From the NCBI GenBank assembly GCA_025356695.1, contig JANXSE010000070.1, forward strand, positions 1-31,224: a stretch of DNA of 31,224 nt, given 5' to 3'. The notes beneath the pieces were generated by a model. It ran no database searches and was not told the DNA's origin. It saw nothing but the letters and a program-made list of their open reading frames with translations. Origin of the DNA: Betaproteobacteria bacterium (GTDB taxonomy: Bacteria > Pseudomonadota > Gammaproteobacteria > Burkholderiales > SG8-41). This document shows positions 1 through 6,787 of this stretch, one piece after another. The first letter of the stretch is position 1. Every line of letters begins with the position of its first letter. A program made the position numbers and the translations under genes.

Positions 1-1
1 G

Positions 2-652
2 CTCGAAGGCGAAGTGCAATACAAGACGGACGACATCACGCCGGTCTACTGGTTTCATTACACGCCGGATGCGATCGTCGTCGCCAACGACAGCCCGATC
101 AAAACCTTTCAGGACCTGCTGCGCATGGCCAAGGCGCAACCTGGCAAGCTGACGCTCGCCGGCTCCGGCACCAACTCGGCCAATCACGTCGCGCACGAAA
201 AGCTCAACGGCGTCGCCGGCATCCAGACGCTCTATGTGCCGTTCAAGGGCACGGGTGACCTCACCACCGCCGTCATCGGCCAGCACGTCACCGGCGCGAT
301 GTCGTACTCGGCCTTCGCCGTGAACACGAAAGAGAAGGTGCGCGCGCTGGCTGTCGCACTCGCGCAGCGCCACCCGCTGCTGCCCGACGTGCCGACCTTC
401 AAGGAACTCGGCTATGACTGGATCGACGGCGCTTATCGCGGCATCGGCATGCCGAAGTCGACGCCGCCCGAAGCGCGCAAGCGCATGTCCGACCTGTGGG
501 CCGCGCTCAACACCGATCCGGAAATGAAAGAGCTTGCGTTCAAGAGCGGCTTCGAACTCGTCAACGTCGGCGTCGACAAAATGGATGCGTTCATGAAGGA
601 ACGCACGGCGGCGTACATGGTGTCGGCGAAGCGGTTGGGATTGGTGAAGTAG
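2..652 (+). CDS. Bug/TctC-family tripartite tricarboxylate transporter binding protein, 5'-truncated by window edge
   Basis: This is the C-terminal part (about 216 residues) of an extracytoplasmic solute-binding protein of the Bug/TctC family, the periplasmic receptors for small carboxylates and related compounds. The frame is open to the left edge, and the apparent GTG at 14 lies inside the protein (preceded by LEGE in frame), so the real start is outside the window. Seen here: the AKAQPGKLTLAGSGTNSANH segment, the YVPFKGTGD loop, the ALAVA...LPDVPTFKELGYD segment and the PPEARKRM helix, all typical of the family. It is the only rightward gene and converges on the next Bug gene, so its transcription unit begins outside the window. 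The ligand cannot be deduced. Confidence 0.93.
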   Translation, partial: LEGEVQYKTDDITPVYWFHYTPDAIVVANDSPIKTFQDLLRMAKAQPGKLTLAGSGTNSANHVAHEKLNGVAGIQTLYVPFKGTGDLTTAVIGQHVTGAMSYSAFAVNTKEKVRALAVALAQRHPLLPDVPTFKELGYDWIDGAYRGIGMPKSTPPEARKRMSDLWAALNTDPEMKELAFKSGFELVNVGVDKMDAFMKERTAAYMVSAKRLGLVK

Positions 653-669
653 AAGTCGTTGTAGTATTT

Positions 670-697
670 CCCTCTCCCCGCTATCGCGGGGCGAGGG
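670..697. terminator. GC-rich hairpin between convergent genes
   Basis: Twelve-base arms CCCTCTCCCCGC (670-681) and GCGGGGCGAGGG (686-697) pair around a TATC loop with one T/G mismatch, which would be a wobble pair in RNA. It sits just after the stop of the rightward Bug gene and before the stop of the leftward one, so it could end transcription from both sides. No clear T-tract follows on either strand, so it may instead be a dispersed palindromic repeat. Confidence 0.45.
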
Positions 698-707
698 AGT
701 GAGACCC

Positions 708-786
708 GTAGGGTGGGCAACTTGTTGCCCACGCGAAGAACCGGCGCATCACACAAACACGTGGGCAGCGTAGCTGCCCACCCTAC
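708..786. repeat. REP-like double palindrome, GTAGGGTGGGCAA family (copy 1)
   Basis: Two hairpins lie back to back. The first is GTGGGCAA-CTTG-TTGCCCAC (713-732) and the second is GTGGGCAGC-GTA-GCTGCCCAC (761-781). The outer ends GTAGGG (708-713) and CCCTAC (781-786) are also complementary, so the whole unit can fold as a larger inverted repeat. The first hairpin recurs at 5229-5258. This arrangement is typical of bacterial REP/BIME elements moved by RAYT transposases; no RAYT gene is in the window. Confidence 0.75.
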
Positions 787-794
787 TAGCGCAT

Positions 795-1754
795 TCAATC
801 CGCCTTGATGCCCGCCTCGCGTATCAGCTTGCCCCAGACTTCGCGCTCGCGCGCCAGCAGCTTGCGCAAATCATCCGGCGGGCCGGTCAGCGGCTCAGCG
901 CCCTGCGCCAGCAGGCGCGCGCGGAACTCAGGATCGCGCATTGCTGCGTTGATGGTTTCGTTGAGTTTGTTGACGACCGCCGGCGGCGTTTTAGCCGCGG
1001 TAAGAATGCCGAACCAGCCGCTGGCCTGAAAGCCCGTCACGCCGGATTCGGCGATGGTCGGCAACTCAGGCACGACTTCGGAGCGCTTCGCCGCCGTCAC
1101 GGCGAGCGCGCGCACCGCGCCGCTTTTCACATGCGGCACCAGCACCAGCACGTTGTCGATGGCGGCGTTGAGGCGCCCGCCGATCAGATCGGGAATCAGG
1201 AGACCGGTGCCTTTGTACGGCACATAGAGCATGTCGATGCCGGTCATGCGCTTCAGCAATTCGCCGGACAGGCGCTGCACCGCTGCCGGCGTCGAACCGG
1301 CGAAGGTCAGTTGCCCGGGCCGCGCGCGCGCATAGTCGATGAACTCGGCCATCGATTTCACCGGCAGACTTGGATGCACGACGAACAGGTACGGCGAGGT
1401 ACCGAACAACGCAATCGGCGCGAAGTCCTTCGCCGTGTCGGGCGCCTGCGGATACAGAATGGAAATGGTGCCGAAGGAGCCGCCCGCCATCAGCAGCGTA
1501 TGACCATCGGGCTGCGCCTTGGCGACGATGTCGGCAGCGATGATGCCCGACGCGCCGGGACGGTTTTCAAACACCACCTGCTGACCGAGACGCTCGCCGA
1601 TTTTCGCGGCGATCAGGCGCCCCATGATGTCGGTCGAGCCACCGGCCGGCAGGCCGACCAGCATGCGGATCGGGCGTTGCGGATAGGTCTGCGCAAAAAC
1701 CGCGCCGCACAGGAAAATGCCGGCGATCAGTACACTGAAGGCACGTCTAAGCAT
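795..1754 (-). CDS. Bug/TctC-family solute-binding protein
   Basis: This is a full-length (319 residues) periplasmic receptor of the Bug/TctC family. A Sec signal peptide covers about residues 1-21, ending in AVFAQ, followed by the family-typical TYPQRPIRMLVG strand. The AGGSTD loop at 37-42, ENRPGASG at 63-70, the PDGHTLL turn and the YVPYKGTG loop are visible; in the family these line the ligand pocket. The ATG start is supported by GGAGG eight bases upstream. The gene lies 15 bases after the stop of the heme/propeller gene and is the last gene of the leftward series. No TctA or TctB membrane subunits are nearby, so it probably uses a transporter encoded elsewhere or acts as an orphan receptor. 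The ligand is unknown. Confidence 0.96.
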   Translation of the reverse strand: MLRRAFSVLIAGIFLCGAVFAQTYPQRPIRMLVGLPAGGSTDIMGRLIAAKIGERLGQQVVFENRPGASGIIAADIVAKAQPDGHTLLMAGGSFGTISILYPQAPDTAKDFAPIALFGTSPYLFVVHPSLPVKSMAEFIDYARARPGQLTFAGSTPAAVQRLSGELLKRMTGIDMLYVPYKGTGLLIPDLIGGRLNAAIDNVLVLVPHVKSGAVRALAVTAAKRSEVVPELPTIAESGVTGFQASGWFGILTAAKTPPAVVNKLNETINAAMRDPEFRARLLAQGAEPLTGPPDDLRKLLAREREVWGKLIREAGIKAD

Positions 1755-1769
1755 TACCGCAACCTCCGC

Positions 1770-3422
1770 TCAATCCAGCGGCTCGACCTTGACGATGGAC
1801 GCACCGTGGTTGCTGCCAACCCACAGCGTGCCGGGCTTGGTCGATTCGTCGATAAACACACGGCGGATGTTGGTCGGCCGCGGCAGCATGTATTCCGTGT
1901 ACTGGCCACTCTTGATGTCGAGCCGCGCCACGCGATCGGTCAGCATCGAACCTGTCCACGCCTCGCCGTTGCGGCCGGCGACGGCATCGTAAGGCGCGCT
2001 CCACGGCGTCGGTACTTTCCATTCGACAATGCGTTCGGTCTTCGGATCGAACATGCCGATGGCGTCGCCCTGATATTCGCCGAACCACAGGCGGCCCTCG
2101 TGATCGACACGGCCGCGCCGCGGTCGCGAGTTCGGTGTCGGCGTCACGTAGACGGTCACATCCTTGCTCCTGGCGTCGATCTTGACGATATTGCCGGCGG
2201 CGAAATCGAGCAGATAAGCGTTGTTCTGCGCATCCGAGTGGATGCCATAGGTGCCGATACGCTTGCCGCCGTTCGGGTCCTTGAAGTTGCCGAGGTTCTC
2301 GAACTTGTTGGAAGTGAGATCGAGCCGGTAGATATTGCCGCCGTCCGAATTCTTGATCCACACCTTGTTGTCGGCGGGCGTGCCGGTCAGCGCGAGATGG
2401 CCGAGCTGACCGCCGTCGCTGTCCCATTCCTTGGGCGTCGACCACATCTGGAATTTCGATGTCTTCCTGTCGAACTTCGCAATCGCGCTCTGGTACATGA
2501 CGCCGACCCAGGGATTGTCATCGCGGTCGAATTCAAGATCGAGCGTGCCTTCCGACCAGCCCGGCTTGACCACGGGGATCGGATATTGCGTCACCTTGCC
2601 GGTCTTCGGATCCATCTTGCCGAGGAACATCTGGCCAAAGTCGGAATACCAGACATTGCCCGCGCGATCGAGCATGACATCGTGCGGCTGGATCACGGGG
2701 TTCGGCAGATCGTATTCGGTGATGATCACCCGCGTCGATTTGCCGGTGAGCCGTGGCTGCGTCTTCAGCGGGAACGACCACGTCGGCTGCTGGCTCAGAT
2801 TGACGCTGGCCAGCCATTCCGCGGTCTTGCGGCCGTCGCCGCCGCGCTGGACGTCGCGTACCGCGCTGCCGGCCAGCCGCTGCGGCTTGAGCGGCGTGCT
2901 GCCGGGATAGTAGTTGGCCATGCGCTGGAAGATCTGCAGAAAGCCGTCGGCATCGTACGCCGACTTCATGATGCGCTCCAGCGTATGGCAGCCGTTGCAA
3001 TTGAGCAGAAAGCGCTTCTGCTCGTCGCTACCCGGCATGCTCATCATCCATTCGGCATTGGTCAGGGTCGCCGCGAGGTTTTTGACTTTCTTGAGTTTGA
3101 TGTCGGCTTTGGCTTCGCTACCGGCGACGATGTCCGCGGCTTTGGCGCCGTCGAGTTCATAGCTCGCTGCACGCGCCTTCAGCGTGTAATGACCGGACTC
3201 CAGCCGCGCGGCCGGGAACGCGTAGCGGCCCTGCGCATCGCTGACCACGCTGACGCTGATCGTCGAGCCGTCTTTTTTGGCACTGACGACGACGCCTTCC
3301 ATCATCCCTTCTTCAACAGAGCTCACCTGGCCGGACAGGGCGGTGGCCGCTTGCGCCTGCGCGACGGCCAAAGCCAGGGCATAAATGGCAGCAACTGCAA
3401 TGCAGCGTATACCGGTCTTCAT
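1770..3422 (-). CDS. Secreted carboxypeptidase-regulatory / cytochrome c / Vgb-like beta-propeller fusion protein
   Basis: This is a 550-residue exported protein of three parts. After a Sec signal (about 1-26, ending AQAQAA) comes a carboxypeptidase regulatory-like beta-sandwich (about 27-112, with DAQGRYAFP and GHYTLKARA). Next is a short heme domain with one CxxCH motif (C142, C145, H146) and a possible distal Met in the MANYYPG region. The rest (about 225-550) is a beta-propeller of the virginiamycin B lyase/streptogramin-lyase fold, with repeats such as WYSDFGQ, LWFGEYQGD, AWTGSMLTDRVARLD and LWVGSNHGASIVK. Heme attachment implies a periplasmic, electron-carrying or redox-enzyme role; the propeller may be the catalytic or binding part. 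Start: GGGGGTGAT lies upstream of the ATG. The nearby Tat-exported molybdenum hydroxylase makes it a candidate electron partner (inference). Confidence 0.88.
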   Translation of the reverse strand: MKTGIRCIAVAAIYALALAVAQAQAATALSGQVSSVEEGMMEGVVVSAKKDGSTISVSVVSDAQGRYAFPAARLESGHYTLKARAASYELDGAKAADIVAGSEAKADIKLKKVKNLAATLTNAEWMMSMPGSDEQKRFLLNCNGCHTLERIMKSAYDADGFLQIFQRMANYYPGSTPLKPQRLAGSAVRDVQRGGDGRKTAEWLASVNLSQQPTWSFPLKTQPRLTGKSTRVIITEYDLPNPVIQPHDVMLDRAGNVWYSDFGQMFLGKMDPKTGKVTQYPIPVVKPGWSEGTLDLEFDRDDNPWVGVMYQSAIAKFDRKTSKFQMWSTPKEWDSDGGQLGHLALTGTPADNKVWIKNSDGGNIYRLDLTSNKFENLGNFKDPNGGKRIGTYGIHSDAQNNAYLLDFAAGNIVKIDARSKDVTVYVTPTPNSRPRRGRVDHEGRLWFGEYQGDAIGMFDPKTERIVEWKVPTPWSAPYDAVAGRNGEAWTGSMLTDRVARLDIKSGQYTEYMLPRPTNIRRVFIDESTKPGTLWVGSNHGASIVKVEPLD

Positions 3423-3452
3423 CGATCACCCCCGTATTTTCGACTCAGCCTG

Positions 3453-3474
3453 AAAAACAGGCCTGTCTGTTTTT
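3453..3474 (-). terminator. Weak A/T-ended hairpin upstream of the propeller gene
   Basis: AAAAACAG (3453-3460) and CTGTTTTT (3467-3474) pair around a six-base loop. Read leftward, the T-run at the 3' side of the stem gives it a terminator-like look, but the stem is mostly A/T. It lies between the upstream LVIVD gene and the propeller gene. Confidence 0.3.
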
Positions 3475-3491
3475 ATCATTCACCGACACGG

Positions 3492-3518
3492 TTGCGGGCG
3501 GTCAATGACCGCCCGCAA
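3492..3518 (-). terminator. Strong hairpin right after the LVIVD gene stop
   Basis: TTGCGGGCGGTCA (3492-3504) and TGACCGCCCGCAA (3506-3518) form a perfect 13-base inverted repeat, centred on A3505, starting five bases beyond the TAA stop (3524-3526) of the leftward LVIVD gene. It lacks an immediate T-run, so it may be an RNA-stabilising or attenuating stem as easily as a terminator. With the weaker hairpin at 3453-3474 it suggests a transcript boundary or processing point before the propeller gene. Confidence 0.5.
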
Positions 3519-3523
3519 TCCGC

Positions 3524-4981
3524 TTACTTGAAATTCGCCAGCTTGCGCGCTGCGCCGGTCGGCTCGATGATATGCAGACCGGTGTTGTTGCGATCGACGA
3601 TGTACACGTAGCCGCGATCGTCGACTTCCACGGCATTGGTGACGATGGCCACTTTGCAGTTGGCTTCCTTGTGCCCTGCAATCACGCCGCGTTCGCCGCC
3701 GGGGCAGCTTGGCACGGTATTTTTGTTGGTGGCCGGAATGTAGTAGCCGACCTCACGAATCGCATACGGGTCACGCACATCGAGCACGCGCAGGCCGGCA
3801 TTGAACCAGGCCACGAAGACGAGCCGCTTGTGGTAAATCGGCGTCAGGTTCATTTGCGCCTGATGCGGCCCGAAGCGCGCGCCGCGCGTGCAGAAATTGC
3901 CAAGCTTTTCCGGCACGCGGAAATTCGCCACGCCGAGCGGTTCCTTCTCATGCGTAACGTCCACCACGTAGAGCATCTGCGGCTCTTCCTTGCATTCGTT
4001 CTCGATCGCCTCGGGCATCACCAGCACGAAATCACGCACTTTGCCTTTGCCGAATTTGGCGAACTCCGGAATATCCATGCCGATCAGCGGATAGACGGCG
4101 TGCACGGCCTGCGAACGGCCGATACGCATGAACGACACCTGCGGATAAAGCAGGTTCTCCGGCGTGGGCTCTGCCGGCCCTTCGAGCAGCTTCTTGCGAT
4201 CGACAATCTGCAAGGCGCCATCGCCGAGATTGCCGTAGCCGAAATACAGCCGGTTGCCCTGCACACCCGTCGAAAAAGCGCCGTGGCCGTCGTGGAAACG
4301 CGGATTTTCCGGTTTCGGCGCGGTCGGTTCCTGACCGGGCAGGCCGAAGTTGCGGATGAACTTCGGATTGGCGGGATCGGAAAGGTCATACACCTGCGTC
4401 ATGCGCCGTACGCGCCAGTCGGGCACACCGGAGACGATATAGGCGATGCCGGTGTCGCATTCCCACCATTGCTCGTGCGTGGTGCGCAACTTGTCCGACA
4501 CCGTGGCGATGCGCAGCGGTTTTTCCGGATTGCTGACATCCCACATTTCGTGAATGCTCGAACCCGCGGCACGCAGCATGTAGAACTTGTTCGGATCGCC
4601 TTTCGGCAGATCACGGCCGGCGCAGACCTTGACCATCTGCGCGCCGCTGCCGGCGCCTTCCGCCACCAGCGAACGCGATTCCGAAGGAATGTGATACAGA
4701 TATTTCGGTTTGTGCGGATCGGTCACATCCAGTATCGAGGTGCCGTTCGGCTCCTTTTGTCCGGTCAGCGCATTCACGCTCTCGCCGCCGAAGTGGCCGA
4801 CATAGGCAATCCAGCGCTGACCCTGCTGCGCAATCGCAATCTCGAAGCCCGTGCGTCCCTGCAGATCGCTGGCACCGACCAGACGCATGTTGTGCGCGTC
4901 GGCGCTGTGACCGGCGGGCTGGGCAGCTCCTACTAAAACCGGCATTGCCGCGAGAATGATCGTTGCTATGAATCGTTTCAT
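3524..4981 (-). CDS. Secreted LVIVD-repeat (beta-propeller) protein, paralog 1
   Basis: A 485-residue exported protein of the LVIVD-repeat type, repeats with the pattern V-x-D-V-x-D-P-x-x-P predicted to form a propeller: ILDVTDPHKPKY (about 83-94), VYDLSDPANPKFI, YVVDVTHEKEPLGVA, VLDVRDPYAIREV and YIVDRNNTGLHI. A Sec signal covers about residues 1-19. Six cysteines (120, 175, 330, 364, 426, 442) match in number and order those of the next upstream gene, suggesting disulfides. The motif FCTRGARFGPH (363-373) recurs in all three LVIVD proteins here. I chose the ATG at 4981 because it begins the signal peptide and has GGGAA upstream; an in-frame start at 5011 adds ten unlikely residues. Biochemical function is unknown; a redox or binding role in the periplasm is inference. 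Confidence 0.88.
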   Translation of the reverse strand: MKRFIATIILAAMPVLVGAAQPAGHSADAHNMRLVGASDLQGRTGFEIAIAQQGQRWIAYVGHFGGESVNALTGQKEPNGTSILDVTDPHKPKYLYHIPSESRSLVAEGAGSGAQMVKVCAGRDLPKGDPNKFYMLRAAGSSIHEMWDVSNPEKPLRIATVSDKLRTTHEQWWECDTGIAYIVSGVPDWRVRRMTQVYDLSDPANPKFIRNFGLPGQEPTAPKPENPRFHDGHGAFSTGVQGNRLYFGYGNLGDGALQIVDRKKLLEGPAEPTPENLLYPQVSFMRIGRSQAVHAVYPLIGMDIPEFAKFGKGKVRDFVLVMPEAIENECKEEPQMLYVVDVTHEKEPLGVANFRVPEKLGNFCTRGARFGPHQAQMNLTPIYHKRLVFVAWFNAGLRVLDVRDPYAIREVGYYIPATNKNTVPSCPGGERGVIAGHKEANCKVAIVTNAVEVDDRGYVYIVDRNNTGLHIIEPTGAARKLANFK

Positions 4982-5020
4982 GTGTGTTCCCATCAGAACA
5001 GCATTCCTCAACAGCAGGTT

Positions 5021-5205
5021 CCTTCCCCCTCGAGGGGGGAAGGACAGGATGGGGGTAATTGTGGTTGCTTACCCCTCACCCCAGCACGCGAACACGTTAC
5101 TGGCGAAGCCAGCCGCCTGCGGGTAGCGTGCTACGCACTCGCTCCCGCCCCGGATCGCTTCGCGAACGCCGTGTCGCGAGTTCCCTCTCCCACAAGGGGA
5201 GAGGG
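5021..5205. repeat. Mosaic of hairpin repeats in the 289-base gap 4982-5270
   Basis: This is the largest gene-free stretch (4982-5270). It holds several dyads. CCTTCCCCC (5021-5029) pairs with GGGGGAAGG (5035-5043). CCCTCTCCC (5183-5191) pairs with GGGAGAGGG (5197-5205). Between them lie short dyads such as CTGGC-GAA-GCCAG and GTAGC-GT-GCTAC. The C-rich and G-rich ends resemble dispersed intergenic repeats common in proteobacteria. A perfect 13-base palindrome at 5229-5258 follows. No ORF with coding character is seen here. Confidence 0.6.
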
Positions 5206-5228
5206 CACCTTCTGCAGACGTTGCAGTT

Positions 5229-5258
5229 GTAGGGTGGGCAACTTGTTGCCCACCCTAC
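5229..5258. repeat. Perfect REP-like palindrome, GTAGGGTGGGCAA family (copy 2)
   Basis: GTAGGGTGGGCAA (5229-5241) is followed by a CTTG loop and the exact reverse complement (5246-5258), giving a 13-base perfect stem. The same left arm and loop occur at 708-732. It starts 12 bases beyond the stop of the leftward lipoprotein gene, so it could also act as a transcript-end hairpin. Confidence 0.8.
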
Positions 5259-5270
5259 GTCATGCATTTC

Positions 5271-6722
5271 CTACTTCGCCGGATAACTCGCCAGATCGCG
5301 CGCGCTTCCGGTCAAATCAAGAATGTGCAGGCCGGTGTCGGCACGATCAACGATGTAGATGTAGCCGCGATCGTCAACTTCGACATTATTGGTCTGAATC
5401 GAAATCTTGCAGGTCGCAGCATTGCGGCGGCGCAAGCAGGTCGGATCGGCCTTGGTGTCCGCGGTGATGGCCGGAATGTAGTACGCGATCTCTTTGGGCT
5501 CGTAGGGATTGCGCACATCGAGCGCGCGCAGACCGGCACTGAACCACGTCACGAACAGCACCTTCTTGTGGAAGATCGGCGTCATGTTCTCCTGCGAGGC
5601 ATGCGCGCCGAAACGCTCGCCGCGGTCGCAGAACTTGCCGCTCGCCTCCTTCACCGTCCAGTTGGCCACGCCGAAGGGCTTGGTTTCCTGCGAGATGTCG
5701 ATAAACCAGACCTGCTGGTTCGCCTCGCGGCACTCGTCGTTGATCGATTCGTTGACGGCAACAATGAAGTCGCGCTTGCTGTTCTGGCTTTTCTTGAAGT
5801 GTTCGATCTCCATGTCGAGCAGCGGCAGCACCGTGTGCGCGCCGCTGTTGGTTGGAAATTCAAGCCGGCTGACCTGCGGGTAATTGAGATTGTCGCGGGT
5901 AACTTCCTTCGGCCCGTTGAGCAGCTTCTCACGATCGACGATCTGCAGAATGCCGAACTTGTTGTTGCCGTGCCCCATGTAAACGCGGTTTTTCTGCGGC
6001 CCCGCTGAAATCATGCCGTGCAATTCGAACGGCGGCTGGCCGGTCGAGCCCGGCTGCTGGCCATCGAGACCATAATCGCGGATGAACACGGGTTTCGCCG
6101 GATCGGACAGGTCATAGACCTTGGTCATGCGGCGCACGCGCCAGTCTTTCGGGCCTGCAACCAGATAAGCGATGCCGGTGTCGCACTCCCACCAGCTTTT
6201 GTGCGTGCTGCGCAAATTGCCGACGATGACGCTCATGCGCACGGGTTTCTCCGGCACGCTGACGTCCCACATTTCGTGGGCCTGGTCGCCGAACACGCGC
6301 AGCATGTAAAACTTCGACGGATCGCCCTTGGGCAATTGTTTACCCGAGCAGATGCGCGTCATCTGGCCGCCGCCGGCCTCACCTTCGCCACGCTCGCCCG
6401 GAATATGGACGAGGAACTTCGGCTCGCGCGGATCGGTCACATCGACGATGGCGGTGCCGTTGTTCTCGAGCTGGCCGTTCATCGGATTCATGCGCTGGCC
6501 GCCGTGCAGGCCGATGTACGCAATCCAGCGGCCGTTCTGCTCGACGATGGTGGGCTGGTAGGCGCTGCGCGCCTGCAGGTTATGAAAGCCAACCGCCCGC
6601 ATGTTCCAGGACTCGACCTGGTTATCAGGACGATCGGGGTTGGGCATCGGCCCGCTCTGACAGGCGGCCAGCGCGAGTACGGTCAGGCCAGCGCCAGCCA
6701 GGCGCACGATTTGGTTCGACAT
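5271..6722 (-). CDS. LVIVD-repeat lipoprotein, paralog 2
   Basis: A 483-residue LVIVD-repeat protein, close paralog of the next gene downstream; long shared stretches include LPKGDP(S/N)KFYMLR, WWECDTGIAY and DWRVRRMT(K/Q)VYDLSDPA. Unlike that paralog it has a lipoprotein signal: a hydrophobic stretch ending LALAAC, with C21 as the lipidated residue. Repeats include IVDVTDPREPKFL, YDLSDPAKPVFI, FIDISQETKPFGVA, ALDVRNPYEPKEI and YIVDRADTGLHIL. Cysteines 125, 180, 331, 365, 429 and 438 match the paralog's six. FCDRGERFGAH lies at 364-374. GGAGGAG precedes two adjacent ATGs (6725, 6722); spacing favours 6722. It follows the molybdenum hydroxylase gene by 65 bases, so the two may be co-transcribed. 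Function unknown; likely anchored to a membrane facing the periplasm. Confidence 0.88.
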   Translation of the reverse strand: MSNQIVRLAGAGLTVLALAACQSGPMPNPDRPDNQVESWNMRAVGFHNLQARSAYQPTIVEQNGRWIAYIGLHGGQRMNPMNGQLENNGTAIVDVTDPREPKFLVHIPGERGEGEAGGGQMTRICSGKQLPKGDPSKFYMLRVFGDQAHEMWDVSVPEKPVRMSVIVGNLRSTHKSWWECDTGIAYLVAGPKDWRVRRMTKVYDLSDPAKPVFIRDYGLDGQQPGSTGQPPFELHGMISAGPQKNRVYMGHGNNKFGILQIVDREKLLNGPKEVTRDNLNYPQVSRLEFPTNSGAHTVLPLLDMEIEHFKKSQNSKRDFIVAVNESINDECREANQQVWFIDISQETKPFGVANWTVKEASGKFCDRGERFGAHASQENMTPIFHKKVLFVTWFSAGLRALDVRNPYEPKEIAYYIPAITADTKADPTCLRRRNAATCKISIQTNNVEVDDRGYIYIVDRADTGLHILDLTGSARDLASYPAK

Positions 6723-6787
6723 CATTTCTCCTCCGATTAATATCGCGCGCATCGGTGTGCACGCATTTATTTGCAAAACAAAATCGA

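Noticed and set aside
2..652. A truncated Bug pseudogene at the left edge
   Set aside because: The frame is intact and open to the window edge, so the missing N-terminus is explained by the cut, not by decay.
1770..3422. Virginiamycin B lyase (streptogramin resistance) as the function of the propeller protein
   Set aside because: Only the fold is shared. The signal peptide, regulatory domain and heme motif are foreign to Vgb, and the context is catabolic.
1131..3611. A long rightward open frame (826 codons) opposite the Bug and heme/propeller genes
   Set aside because: It lies antisense to two genes with clear domains and has a low-complexity His/Arg/Asp-rich composition typical of GC-rich antisense frames. 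Similar long antisense frames at 3572-4936, 6755-8077, 15281-16411, 21499-22563 and 23000-24238 were rejected for the same reason.
5021..5258. A CRISPR-like array in the repeat-rich gap
   Set aside because: The hairpins differ in sequence and are not evenly spaced, and no cas gene is present.
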